From: an uncultured Collinsella sp.
Lineage (GTDB): Bacteria; Actinomycetota; Coriobacteriia; Coriobacteriales; Coriobacteriaceae
Length of the DNA stretch: 64,000 bases
NCBI GenBank assembly: GCA_958435945.1
Contig: CAUBIC010000006.1
Span: 45,045 to 109,044, forward strand
Direction: 5' to 3'
Shown: positions 53,481-61,815 of the stretch, piece after piece
Position numbering within the stretch: position 1 is the stretch's first letter
Layout of the letters: each line of letters starts with the position of its first letter
Notes under the pieces: generated by a model
Told to the model about the DNA's origin: nothing
Database searches by the model: none
The model's input: only the letters and a program-made list of their open reading frames with translations
Translations under genes and position numbers: made by a program

Positions 53481-54962
53481 CTAGCGCATCTGCTCTGCAC
53501 GCCCTGTTAGTCGATACTTGCGGTTACGGCTCGTCGCCGCGGCCGTAGGCTCTAGCTTGCCCTGCGCGATAAGCGCATTGACGCGCGTCCTAACCTGGGA
53601 GACCGTAAGCCCCGTGTGCTCTGCCAGCTCGCGCGTTCCCAACTCGTCATAGCGCTTTAGGGCCGCCATGATCAGGTCCCCACCATGATCGACCTGCTCA
53701 ACCTTGGAGTGATAGAGGACAACCTTAAACCGGTCAAAACCAGGGCAAAACAGGGGCTCAGCCAGACCGTGCGCACGCATAGCATCGAGCATCATCGGAA
53801 TACCCGAACCGTTACCCTCGGCAGGCGAGCCCGCGCCATCGGGCAACGGGACAAGCGACATGAGCTTCACGAGCGTCGCGTTGCGGCACCGCGAGCTGCC
53901 ATCAAACAAGTTCTCACGAGTTTTTCCGCCATAAAGGCCACCGGGGTTCACCACCTCGATACGATCGTCAAAAACGTCGACGGCGATCGATTGCCCACAG
54001 AACCGATCCCCGTATTCCCTGTGGATAACCGCGTTAGCGATTGCCTCGCGCAGGACCTCCTCGGGAATCTCCAGCGAGTCGATACGCGAAATGCCTTGGA
54101 CGGTCGAGGTGCGGCGCAGGTTTTTGGCGACAGCCGCGACAGCATCCGAAATCATCTCGCCCAGGGTGCCCTCGCAGACTGTGCGGTCCATAAACCTTAG
54201 CGGTCCCGCAGCGCCCTTTTGAGTTCCCGCATGGACAGCCACATCAATGAAGAGCTTGGGATAAAACTGCTGAGGGTAAACGCCCGCGGCAAGGAGGCCA
54301 GCCTTGGTAACATTGCCCTGGGAGTCGAGGAAATTCAGACGCTCCATCTTTGTCTTCTTGTCCGTCGCACCGTGCATCGCTCGAGGCGTCAACGAATAAG
54401 CACGCTCTATCGTGCGGTCGACCAGCGACTCGTCGAGATCGCCCACGCTCGCGCAGGACACCGCATCGCGATCGCTAGGGCTCGTCCGTTCGTATGACGA
54501 CAGCGCCAAAACCTCGGTCGACGAAAGCGGCACGTCTTTGTCATCGATGCGCTTGTAGCTACCGCCCTGGGCGCCCCGCTCTATTACATAGCAAGGCTTG
54601 CTCGACGGGTCGAGCTCCTCGATCGTGATGACGAGAACAACGGTACCCCGAAGCTCCACGCGCTCAATGGTGTATTTGGGCGGATTGGCCAGCTTTCCGC
54701 GACCGCCGGCATCGCCCATGCCCGCCACGAATTGGTTGAGCACTTTCTCGGTCTCAAAGTTTGCAACTGGGACAAAACCCGCGCGCTCGCTCACTCCGAG
54801 CACGATAATGCCGCCGGCAGTATTTGCGAAAGCGCTGACCGTTTCCCATACGTCGCGGGAAAGCGTCGTAGCGCTCTCTTTCACTTCGACGCTAAGGTCA
54901 TCCGAGCCCATGCGCTTTAATGACTCGAGCAGGCCGGCCAGCTCGCTTTCGTTCATCTGCAT
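53481..54962 (-). CDS. AlbA_2/Schlafen-type ATP-binding transcriptional regulator
   Basis: This 493-residue protein has an N-terminal AlbA_2 (Schlafen) domain (residues 10-130, FANTAGGIIVLGVSERAG), a RecG-like middle domain (EVLREAIANAVIHREYGDRF, then RIEVVNPGGLYGG) and a C-terminal winged helix (MAALKRYDELGTRELAEHTGLTVSQVRTRVNAL). Such proteins act as DNA-binding regulators. The start is ATG 54962 or 54956 with AAAGGA upstream. A duplicated array of ATCTCTCAT repeats lies directly upstream and is a candidate operator. Confidence 0.85.
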   Translation of the reverse strand: MQMNESELAGLLESLKRMGSDDLSVEVKESATTLSRDVWETVSAFANTAGGIIVLGVSERAGFVPVANFETEKVLNQFVAGMGDAGGRGKLANPPKYTIERVELRGTVVLVITIEELDPSSKPCYVIERGAQGGSYKRIDDKDVPLSSTEVLALSSYERTSPSDRDAVSCASVGDLDESLVDRTIERAYSLTPRAMHGATDKKTKMERLNFLDSQGNVTKAGLLAAGVYPQQFYPKLFIDVAVHAGTQKGAAGPLRFMDRTVCEGTLGEMISDAVAAVAKNLRRTSTVQGISRIDSLEIPEEVLREAIANAVIHREYGDRFCGQSIAVDVFDDRIEVVNPGGLYGGKTRENLFDGSSRCRNATLVKLMSLVPLPDGAGSPAEGNGSGIPMMLDAMRAHGLAEPLFCPGFDRFKVVLYHSKVEQVDHGGDLIMAALKRYDELGTRELAEHTGLTVSQVRTRVNALIAQGKLEPTAAATSRNRKYRLTGRAEQMR

Positions 54963-55009
54963 GTCCTTTCGCTCGGTCCTGCGGAGAATGCCGCGAATAG
55001 ATTTCCTTC

Positions 55010-55255
55010 ATCTCTCAGTTATCTCTCGTAATTATCTCTCATCTTACTGCTATCTCTCATATAAGAGATGAGTGAGAGATGGAAGATAAGATGTCTGCCA
55101 TCTGTTTCATTTAAACATGTTCTTGCTGGTAGAACAATCGGTATTGAGACAATACCATGATTGCTTGTCTCTTTGCTGCTCAGTTATCTCTCATATTTAT
55201 CTCTCATCTTTCTGTTATCTCTCATATTAGAGATGAGTGAGAAATGAGAAATGCA
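55010..55255. repeat. Duplicated ATCTCTCAT repeat array
   Basis: Two clusters (55010-55081 and 55181-55255) each hold three or four copies of TTATCTCTCAT followed by an inverted copy (AGAGATGAGTGAGA). The clusters are about 70-bp direct repeats of each other at a distance of 165 bases. They lie 50-300 bases upstream of the AlbA_2 gene, in the 521-bp gap before the M16 gene. Confidence 0.82.
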
Positions 55256-55277
55256 TGAGTGATGGACGGTCAGGAAT

Positions 55278-55396
55278 CGAGAGTGGATTTCCGGACGGTT
55301 TTTTGGCGTTTTGGGGCTGTTTCCGTCCGAAAATCCACTCTCGTTCAATTTGCGTCCGAATTTCCACGCTCGTGTGTCCGAAAATCCACGCTCGTG
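55278..55396. repeat. Hairpin plus tandem GTCCGAAAATCCACGCTCG repeats
   Basis: Arms 55278-55298 and 55323-55343 pair with one mismatch (core GAGAGTGGATTT, CGGACGG). The right arm is the first repeat unit; two further units follow at 55354-55374 and 55376-55396. The element ends 88 bases before the M16 protease gene. Confidence 0.82.
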
Positions 55397-55483
55397 CGGC
55401 AGATTGGTCGAGGGCCCCATATGGGTATACTCACGAGGATTCGACTCGATTCGCCCCCGCTGGGGCGTCAAAGGAGACTGCAT

Positions 55484-58400
55484 ATGCCCACTACTTCAAC
55501 CGACCCGCGCGCCGCTGCCGCCGCGCTGCTGGTGCCTGGCACCACCTGCCATGGCTTTGCCGTCGAGCGCTGCGAGACCGTGCCCGAGCTCGACTCGGAC
55601 GCCTACGTGCTGCGCCACACCGCCTCGGGCGCTCGCCTACTGTACCTGGCGTGCGACGACGAGAACAAGGCCTTTGCCATTGGCTTTAAGACGCCGCCGG
55701 CCGATTCCACCGGCGTGTTCCATATCCTTGAGCACTCGGTGCTGTGTGGATCGGCCAAGTTTCCCGTCAAGGAGCCATTCGTCGACCTGATCAAGAGCTC
55801 CATGCAGACGTTCCTCAACGCTATGACCTACCCCGACAAAACCATCTACCCCGTTGCCACCACCAACGAGCAGGATCTGTACAACCTGATGGACGTGTAC
55901 CTGGACGCGGTGTTCAACCCGGCCATCTACACCAAGCCCACCATTTTTGAGCAGGAGGGCTGGCACTACGAGCTGGACCTGCCGGAGAGCGTCGAGGGCG
56001 AGGGCGACGGCAGCTCCGCGAGCCTGCGCGAGGGCACGCTGCGCTATAACGGCGTGGTGTTCAACGAAATGAAGGGCGCACTGTCCGACCCCATGAGTGT
56101 GCTGGACGATGCTGTTAACGCCGCACTCTATCCCGACACCGCCTATGCGCACGAGAGCGGCGGCGACCCACGCGCGATTCCCGCGCTCACCTACGAGCAG
56201 TTCCTGGATACGCACGCGCGCCACTACAATCCTTCCAACTCTTATATAACACTCTACGGCGACCTAGATGTGGACCGCGCGCTGGCATTTTTGGACGAGC
56301 GCTATCTGTCGCAGCCGAGCGCCGCGAGCCGCCGCATGGACGCTGCCGTTGCCGCCGGCGAGGACCCGTCCGCGCTGGCGCCCAATCCACTGGACGTGCA
56401 GGCGCCCGTGACCTGCGAGTATAAGCGCGTCGAGATGGCCACCACGCCCGAGAACGCCCTGGTGGGCCTGGGCTTTGTGCTGGGCAGTGCGCTCGACCGC
56501 AAGCGCACGATCGCGGCGGACATCCTGTTCGAGGCGCTGCTGGGCTCCAACGAAGCACCGGTTAAGAAGGCCATTCTGGCCGCCGGCCTGGGCGGCAACG
56601 TGGTGAGCTACACCGCGGCCGAGAGCCTGCAGCCCTACGAGCTCATCATGCTGCAAAACGCACAGCCCGGCGTGGCGCGCGAGCTGCGTCGCGTGTTCCA
56701 GGACGCCTGCCGCGACCTGTGCGAGCATGGCGTTCCGCGCGAGCGCCTGGAGGCCATCATCAGCAGCAACGAGTACGACCTGCGCCAGCGCGACTATGGC
56801 ATCGCCGACGGCGTGGCCATTGCGTGCGACGCGCTGAGCACCTGGCTCTACGATGACGACGCCGCGACGCTGGCACTCAAGTACGGCCCGGTGTACGAGG
56901 AGCTGCGTGGCGAGCTGGATGGCAGCTACTTTGAGGACCTGCTGCGCGAGCTGGTGCTGGAAAACGACCATATGGCGCTGGTCGAGCTGGTGCCGGTGGA
57001 CGCCGCCGAGGGCGCAGAGGGTGCCGAGGCCGCCGAGCTAGCAGCCAAGCGCGACGCCATGACCAATGCCGAGCTGGCCGACGTGGTCGAGCGCACGGCC
57101 GTGCTGCGTGCCGCACAGGAGGCCGAGGACACGCTCGAGGCCAAGGCCACGCTACCGCGCCTGCGCGTTTCCGACATTGGCGAGGCGCGCCCCGAGCCGC
57201 CGCTGGTCGTGGACACGACTGCGCCCATCCCCTGCCTGCGCCACGGCATCCCCACCAACCGTCTGGCCTACGCCATGCAGTACTTCGACCTGAGCTGCGT
57301 CGCATTTGAGGACCTGCCCTATGTGACGCTGCTCTGCCGCCTGCTCAAACAGCTGCCCACGAGCGAGCACTCGGCCGAGGAGCTCGACAACGTGCTCGCC
57401 GGCAAGCTGGGCTTTTTGAGCTTTACGACCGAGGTCATGACCCAGCCCGACGTGGACGGCGTGCGTCCCTACCTGCTGGTGAGCGCCGGCGCCCTGTCCG
57501 AGAAGATCGATGCGCTGGCAAGCCTGCCGCGCGAGGTGTGGTCGAGCACGCTTTTGCTCGATGCCGACGCCGACCGCGTGCGCGACGTGCTCACGCAGAT
57601 TCGCATTGGGCTTGAGCAGGGCTTTATCAACAACGGACACTCGGCGGCGCTCGGTCGCGCGATGAGCTACAGCTCGCCTTCGGCCGTGGTTCGCGAGCAG
57701 CTTTCGGGCGTGGACTTCTACCTGTTCTTGCGCGACCTGCTCGACCACTTTGACGAGCGCCTGGACGGTCTGCGTGCCAAGCTTGCCGAGCTGGCAGACC
57801 GCATCTTTGTGGCCGATGGCTGCATGGCGAGCTTTACCGGCAGTGACGAGGACTTTGACGCGTACTGGGATGCTGCGGGCGACCTGGGTTTGGGCGCGGG
57901 CGACGGTGCCGATGCCGGCAGCGGCACGCTCGTGGTACCGGAGCCGCGCGACCGCCACGAGGCCTTTGTCATCCCCAGCGACATCTGCTTTGCGGCAAGC
58001 GCGTGCGACCCGCGTCGCCTGGGCATCGACGTGACGGGCGCCTGGGCGGTTGCCGCCAACGCGCTCTCCTACGACTATCTGTGGAACGAGATCCGCGTGA
58101 AGGGCGGCGCGTACGGCTGCGGATTCCGCGCGGCAGGCGAGCGTCAGACGGCGTTCTACACCTACCGCGACCCGGCAATCGACCCCTCGATTGAGCGCGT
58201 TGCGCGCGCAGGCGAATGGCTCGGCAGCTTTGAGCCCGACGAGGCCTCCTTTGAGGGCTTTATCGTGAGCTGCGTGAGCGGCATGGACGCGCCAGTGAAG
58301 CCGTACGCGCTCACCAAACGCCGCAACACGACCTACCTGGCCGGGCTCGATCCGCACGCACGCGAGGAGCGCCGCGCCCAGATGCTCGCCGCCACGCCCG

Positions 58401-58528
58401 GTGAGCTGCGCTCGCTCGGCGCCGACGTGACGCGCATTGCGGCCGAGTCACCCACCTGCGTCTTTGGCGGCCGCGACGTCATCGCCAAGAGCAACGCCGG
58501 CTTTAACGTCATCGACCTGATGGGCTAA
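55484..58528 (+). CDS. M16C family metalloprotease (presequence protease/insulinase-like)
   Basis: This 1014-residue zinc protease has the inverted HxxEH site HILEH at 80-84 in a context typical of PreP-like M16C enzymes (GVFHILEHSVLCGS, then FPVKEPFVDL and MTYPDKTIYPV). The second half carries an inactive M16 repeat. It degrades peptides, probably in the cytoplasm; no signal peptide is seen. ATG 55484 follows AAAGGAG. The in-frame extension upstream passes through the repeat element and is not coding. Confidence 0.92.
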   Translation: MPTTSTDPRAAAAALLVPGTTCHGFAVERCETVPELDSDAYVLRHTASGARLLYLACDDENKAFAIGFKTPPADSTGVFHILEHSVLCGSAKFPVKEPFVDLIKSSMQTFLNAMTYPDKTIYPVATTNEQDLYNLMDVYLDAVFNPAIYTKPTIFEQEGWHYELDLPESVEGEGDGSSASLREGTLRYNGVVFNEMKGALSDPMSVLDDAVNAALYPDTAYAHESGGDPRAIPALTYEQFLDTHARHYNPSNSYITLYGDLDVDRALAFLDERYLSQPSAASRRMDAAVAAGEDPSALAPNPLDVQAPVTCEYKRVEMATTPENALVGLGFVLGSALDRKRTIAADILFEALLGSNEAPVKKAILAAGLGGNVVSYTAAESLQPYELIMLQNAQPGVARELRRVFQDACRDLCEHGVPRERLEAIISSNEYDLRQRDYGIADGVAIACDALSTWLYDDDAATLALKYGPVYEELRGELDGSYFEDLLRELVLENDHMALVELVPVDAAEGAEGAEAAELAAKRDAMTNAELADVVERTAVLRAAQEAEDTLEAKATLPRLRVSDIGEARPEPPLVVDTTAPIPCLRHGIPTNRLAYAMQYFDLSCVAFEDLPYVTLLCRLLKQLPTSEHSAEELDNVLAGKLGFLSFTTEVMTQPDVDGVRPYLLVSAGALSEKIDALASLPREVWSSTLLLDADADRVRDVLTQIRIGLEQGFINNGHSAALGRAMSYSSPSAVVREQLSGVDFYLFLRDLLDHFDERLDGLRAKLAELADRIFVADGCMASFTGSDEDFDAYWDAAGDLGLGAGDGADAGSGTLVVPEPRDRHEAFVIPSDICFAASACDPRRLGIDVTGAWAVAANALSYDYLWNEIRVKGGAYGCGFRAAGERQTAFYTYRDPAIDPSIERVARAGEWLGSFEPDEASFEGFIVSCVSGMDAPVKPYALTKRRNTTYLAGLDPHAREERRAQMLAATPGELRSLGADVTRIAAESPTCVFGGRDVIAKSNAGFNVIDLMG

Positions 58529-58538
58529 CGCACAGCAA

Positions 58539-58577
58539 AGGTAGATTTTTGGGACATGCCTGAAAATCTACCTTTTC
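58539..58577 (+). terminator. Terminator of the M16 gene, also a dispersed repeat
   Basis: AAGGTAGATTTT pairs with AAAATCTACCTTTT across TGGGACATGCCTG. GTAGATTTTTGGGACATGCC recurs inverted at 62857-62876. Confidence 0.8.
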
Positions 58578-58620
58578 TTTTGCCGCTGCTTGGGCGGGGC
58601 AGCTCACCCCGTCCCACCAG

Positions 58621-58764
58621 TTTGTCTCGATCTGTAACATCTAGGCGGCAATATTGGCTCCAGATGTTACAGATCGAGACGTTTCCGAATGGCGCCGACC
58701 CTTTGTCTCGATCTGTAACATCTGGGTCCGATTTTGCCGAGTTACTGTTACAGATCGAGACAAA
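58621..58764. repeat. Two consecutive hairpins with the same GTCTCGATCTGTAACA arm
   Basis: Hairpin 1 has arms 58624-58642 and 58662-58680 (GTCTCGATCTGTAACATCT, perfect). Hairpin 2 has arms 58705-58720 and 58746-58761 with the same core. Both are flanked by TTT/AAA. They lie between the M16 terminator and the hicA promoter in a 379-bp gap. Confidence 0.85.
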
Positions 58765-58815
58765 CCGCTGCAGACACCCGCCCCACCAGCAAAACCCCCA
58801 CGAAGGGGCAGGTGC

Positions 58816-58893
58816 CTTTGCGTTGGTTCGAACACTTGTTCTATAGTAGGGGTGCTTGCATCGGACTTAAATTGCAACTAAGATATAGTTGCA
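58816..58893 (+). promoter_or_regulatory. hicAB promoter region with a LexA-like box and a HicB-type operator
   Basis: CGAACACTTGTTCT (58829-58842) matches the Gram-positive SOS box CGAAC-N4-GTTC. It sits between TTGCGT and TATAGT (-35/-10 like). A second promoter, TTGCAT to TAAGAT with 17 bases, overlaps the palindrome TGCAACTA-N5-TAGTTGCA (58873-58893), a likely autoregulatory operator 15 bases before hicA. Confidence 0.6.
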
Positions 58894-58907
58894 GAATGTG
58901 AGGCGGG

Positions 58908-59171
58908 ATGACTCGGACCGATAAACTCATCGCCCAACTGCTTAGCTGCCCTTCGACGTATCGGTATACCGATTTTTTAAAAGTCATGGCTTCATATGGC
59001 TTTGAAATGGACAACAAAGGCAAGACATCCGGATCGCGCATTCGCTTCTACAGGCCATCAGATGGCAGGATGTTCGTAATGCACGCGCCACATCCATCTG
59101 ACGAATTGACGGCGGGGACCATTCGAAACATCGTTCGATTTCTGCAAGATGTCGGAGGTAGTCATGAGTAA
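58908..59171 (+). CDS. hicA: HicA-like mRNA interferase toxin
   Basis: This 87-residue protein has TYRYTDFLKVMASYGFEMDNKGKTSGSRIRF followed by MHAPHPSDELTAGTIRNIVRFL, the double-stranded RNA-binding-like fold of HicA. The canonical GSH catalytic His is Arg here (GSR), as in a common variant subfamily; MHAPHP His residues may substitute. ATG 58908 follows GAGGCGGG. It overlaps hicB by 8 bp. Confidence 0.85.
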   Translation: MTRTDKLIAQLLSCPSTYRYTDFLKVMASYGFEMDNKGKTSGSRIRFYRPSDGRMFVMHAPHPSDELTAGTIRNIVRFLQDVGGSHE

Positions 59172-59493
59172 CGTTTTGGCATACAAGGGTTATTTCGCCC
59201 CAGTCGAGTTCGATGCCGAACAGCATGTGCTAACAGGTATGGTCACCGGCATTAGGGACGCAATCGTATTTGAAGGCTCCACAGCTGAAGAGGTGGAGCA
59301 ATGCTTCCACGACGCCGTCGACGATTACCTTGAGTTTTGCGCCGAGAAAGGCAAGGAACCCGAGCGGGCTTTTAAGGGCTCGTTCAACGTAAGAACGGGC
59401 TCTGAGCTCCACAAGCAAGCGGCGCTGGCAGCGGCAAAGAAGGGTGAGTCACTCAATAAGTTTGTGACTGAAGCAATCGCTGCGGCGTTATAG
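59164..59493 (+). CDS. hicB: HicB-like antitoxin
   Basis: This 109-residue protein has the partial RNase H-like fold of HicB (VEFDAEQHVLTGMVTGIRDAIVFEGSTAEEVEQCF) and a C-terminal ribbon-helix-helix (GSFNVRTGSELHKQAALAAAKKG, LNKFVTEAI). It neutralises HicA and represses the operon. ATG 59164 follows GGAGG; the upstream in-frame ATG at 59149 lacks a site. Confidence 0.88.
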   Translation: MSNVLAYKGYFAPVEFDAEQHVLTGMVTGIRDAIVFEGSTAEEVEQCFHDAVDDYLEFCAEKGKEPERAFKGSFNVRTGSELHKQAALAAAKKGESLNKFVTEAIAAAL

Positions 59494-59639
59494 CATTAAC
59501 GCATAGGCCCAAACAACCACAAAGGGCGCAGTTCACAGGCATATTTGCGGTGGCTTTACTGCCCATATCGCGTTTGCCCAGATAAAACCTGCCAAAATAA
59601 ACCTGTCCCTTTTTGGCAGGTTTGCTAGAGGAGGCTGGG

Positions 59640-60236
59640 ATGGACAAGGCTGAGTTGCGACGGGCGATGATTGCTCGGCGCGATGCTCTTGATTTGGATG
59701 TGCGGGCGGCAAAGTCCGCCGCTATCTGTGCGCGACTTGTCGAGCTGTTGGATCGCTTGGGTGCCGCGGCGCCGCACACCGTTGCCGCCTATGCCGCCAT
59801 GGGTTCCGAAGTCGATCCTGCCGCGTTTGCCGCAGCGGCCGCCAAACGCGGCTGGCGCGTGGCCTATCCGTGCATGTTCTCGGCAACAGACGCCGCAGCT
59901 TGTGGCCAGCGCATGTGCATGCGGGCAGTTGCCGCCGGCGATGCGTCCTCGGCTCCGTTTATCGCCCACCCCACGCGGACCTTCGCGGCCGTGGACATCG
60001 ACAGCGACCGCTTCCCTATCGTGCCTGCCGAAGCTCTCGACATGGTCGCCGTGCCGCTCGTAGCCTTCGACCGCGCCGGCGCGCGCCTGGGCTACGGCGG
60101 CGGCTGCTATGATCGCTACCTGCCCACGCTCTCGCCCGCATGTCAAATCATCGGCATCGCCTTTGACGAGCAGCGTGTCGACCACGTTCCCACCGACGCC
60201 CACGACCTGCCGCTGCCCCACATCATCAGCGCCTGA
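59640..60236 (+). CDS. 5-formyltetrahydrofolate cyclo-ligase family protein
   Basis: This 198-residue enzyme converts 5-formyl-THF to 5,10-methenyl-THF with ATP. It has ELRRAMIARRDAL at the N-terminus, AAYAAMGSEVDP, and the signature ARLGYGGGCYDRYL with the phosphate-binding loop. Length and motifs are normal. ATG 59640 follows AGAGGAGG. It is the only housekeeping gene between hicAB and the repeat element; the 146-bp gap before it holds no recognised feature. Confidence 0.92.
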   Translation: MDKAELRRAMIARRDALDLDVRAAKSAAICARLVELLDRLGAAAPHTVAAYAAMGSEVDPAAFAAAAAKRGWRVAYPCMFSATDAAACGQRMCMRAVAAGDASSAPFIAHPTRTFAAVDIDSDRFPIVPAEALDMVAVPLVAFDRAGARLGYGGGCYDRYLPTLSPACQIIGIAFDEQRVDHVPTDAHDLPLPHIISA

Positions 60237-60262
60237 TCGCCGCTGTATCGCGCCCGCAAGAT

Positions 60263-60387
60263 GAGCGTGGAAAATCTCCCGCTTTGAGCCCCCTTACGAG
60301 TCAAAAACGGGAGATTATCCACGCTCATTCAACAAGCGTCCGAAAATCCACGCTCAACCAATACACGTCCGGATTTCCACGCTAGTG
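60263..60387. repeat. Hairpin plus tandem GTCCGAAAATCCACGCTC repeats
   Basis: Arms 60263-60281 and 60308-60326 (GAGCGTGGA, ATCTCCCG core) flank a 26-base loop. Two repeat units follow at 60338-60355 and 60367-60387. It lies between the convergent cyclo-ligase and endonuclease-fold genes. Confidence 0.82.
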
Positions 60388-60411
60388 CAAGCCAAACGTC
60401 CCGCAACTGCC

Positions 60412-61374
60412 TCAGCACTCACGCGGCACGCCGGCGACCCTGAGCTTGCGATCGAGCTTTGTCGGATCCCTTAGATCATCCCAGCACAAGCGCACGATCT
60501 TGCAGTTATCAAGCAGCGAAAGCCTTGACTCGCGCTGGCGCTCATCAAATTGCGCCTTTGCGAGCCTACCCTCCTCCGCCGCCTTCTCGCTTTTAACGAA
60601 TCCGTCGAACTCCCCGATAATCAGCCGGTCGCCCACACGCCACAAGTAGTCAACTCGATACGGCCGCCCCGGCTCAACCGGGTCGAACAGCTCAACTTGC
60701 AGCTCCGGCGTCTGCCAGCCGCGCTCAATCATCAGAGCACGCGCCTTGGACTCGCCACCGCTTTCCGATAGGCCATCAGCACACCGCGCAACACTTCGCG
60801 CCGTCACAACACCGCGACGATTTAAGCCAAGCTTGTTGATTGCCTCAACGAGATGCTCCTTCGACAACAGCTGCTCATGAAGCGCCGAGTCCACAATGAT
60901 CAGTCCCTCGACAAACGATGCATCGACCAGGCAATCCGTAATCGTTTGATCGATATCGGTCACGGCAATATCCATCTGGATTGCCCGTGTTTGACGAGCA
61001 TAACGATGGCGAATCACCTGAGAGCCGGGCGTCGTCGATTGCGCCGGCGCCACGGCGATATGGATGTGCGCCAAATTGGCATGCGAAACCGAAAGGCCAT
61101 AGATAACAGCCGCCGTATAGGAGCAAAACGTCCAGTCGGGATGCTTTTGCGCAAGGGCCCGCACCCGATGCAGATAACGCTGCCGAAACTTGAGCTCGGA
61201 CCAATAATCCGGACGCGCATACAGCCCCGGCATGACCGCCTCTAGACTTCCCGCCGCCACCCGCCGCTCAATCTGCTTTGCCTCCGCCGTCGTGCGTGCG
61301 TACACGCAGCTCATCTGCTGTTCGCATGCTTTAATGTGACTTGTAAGCCTTTGATTCGCCGTCATGTTTCCCAT
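60412..61374 (-). CDS. AbiEi/DUF559-like protein, paralogue 3
   Basis: This 320-residue protein has an N-terminal winged-helix-like segment (RRVAAGSLEAVMPGLYARPDYW), FCSYTAAVIYGL, and a C-terminal Vsr/DUF559-type endonuclease fold (SGGESKARALM, RVDYLWRVGDRLIIGEFDGFVKSE, DNCKIVRLCWDDL). It resembles type IV toxin-antitoxin AbiEi proteins with a DUF559 domain. No partner toxin is adjacent. ATG 61374 follows GGGAGG; ATG 61365 is possible. It is flanked on both sides by hairpin repeat elements. Confidence 0.72.
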   Translation of the reverse strand: MGNMTANQRLTSHIKACEQQMSCVYARTTAEAKQIERRVAAGSLEAVMPGLYARPDYWSELKFRQRYLHRVRALAQKHPDWTFCSYTAAVIYGLSVSHANLAHIHIAVAPAQSTTPGSQVIRHRYARQTRAIQMDIAVTDIDQTITDCLVDASFVEGLIIVDSALHEQLLSKEHLVEAINKLGLNRRGVVTARSVARCADGLSESGGESKARALMIERGWQTPELQVELFDPVEPGRPYRVDYLWRVGDRLIIGEFDGFVKSEKAAEEGRLAKAQFDERQRESRLSLLDNCKIVRLCWDDLRDPTKLDRKLRVAGVPREC

Positions 61375-61669
61375 GTCGCCTCCCAACTCTTGGAACGGCG
61401 CAAACGTACCAGACGGTTTCATGCGAAGTCTGATCAAATGCTGTCCAGGCGCTGACCAAATGCTTGACGGTTTTGGGCGTTTTAGGCTGATGACTTATAT
61501 CTGCAGGTAGGGCGGTTGTCGAGAGGTCCCTGTCTCCACAATTTGGCGCCTTGGTCCATCGGATTATCAGAAAGAAAAACCCGTCGAGATTCAAGACCAC
61601 GCCAAATGCGACTTTGCCTCTGCACGCACCGTCTCTTAGCCGAGCCATCGGCATCTACATATAAAAAAT

Positions 61670-61786
61670 GAGCGTGGATAATCTCCCGTTTTGAGCCTAG
61701 TTTCAAGCCAAAAGTGGGAGATTATCCACGCTCGATTTGTAAACGTCCGAAAATCCGCGCTCGTGTGTCCGAAAATCCACGCTCGT
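61670..61786. repeat. Hairpin plus tandem GTCCGAAAATCC repeats
   Basis: Arms 61670-61692 and 61710-61733 (GAGCGTGGATAATCTCCC) pair around a short loop with one bulge. Two units follow at 61745-61765 and 61767-61786. It lies in the 441-bp gap between paralogue 3 and metA. The remainder holds a GACCAAATGCTTGAC element near 61452-61475 related to those at 9583 and 43249. Confidence 0.82.
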
Positions 61787-61815
61787 CATGCCGTGAGCAC
61801 AGCCACGGCCGCAGC

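Noticed and set aside
55259..55483. N-terminal extension of the M16 protease
   Set aside because: It translates the hairpin repeat element, and a strong AAAGGAG site precedes the ATG at 55484.
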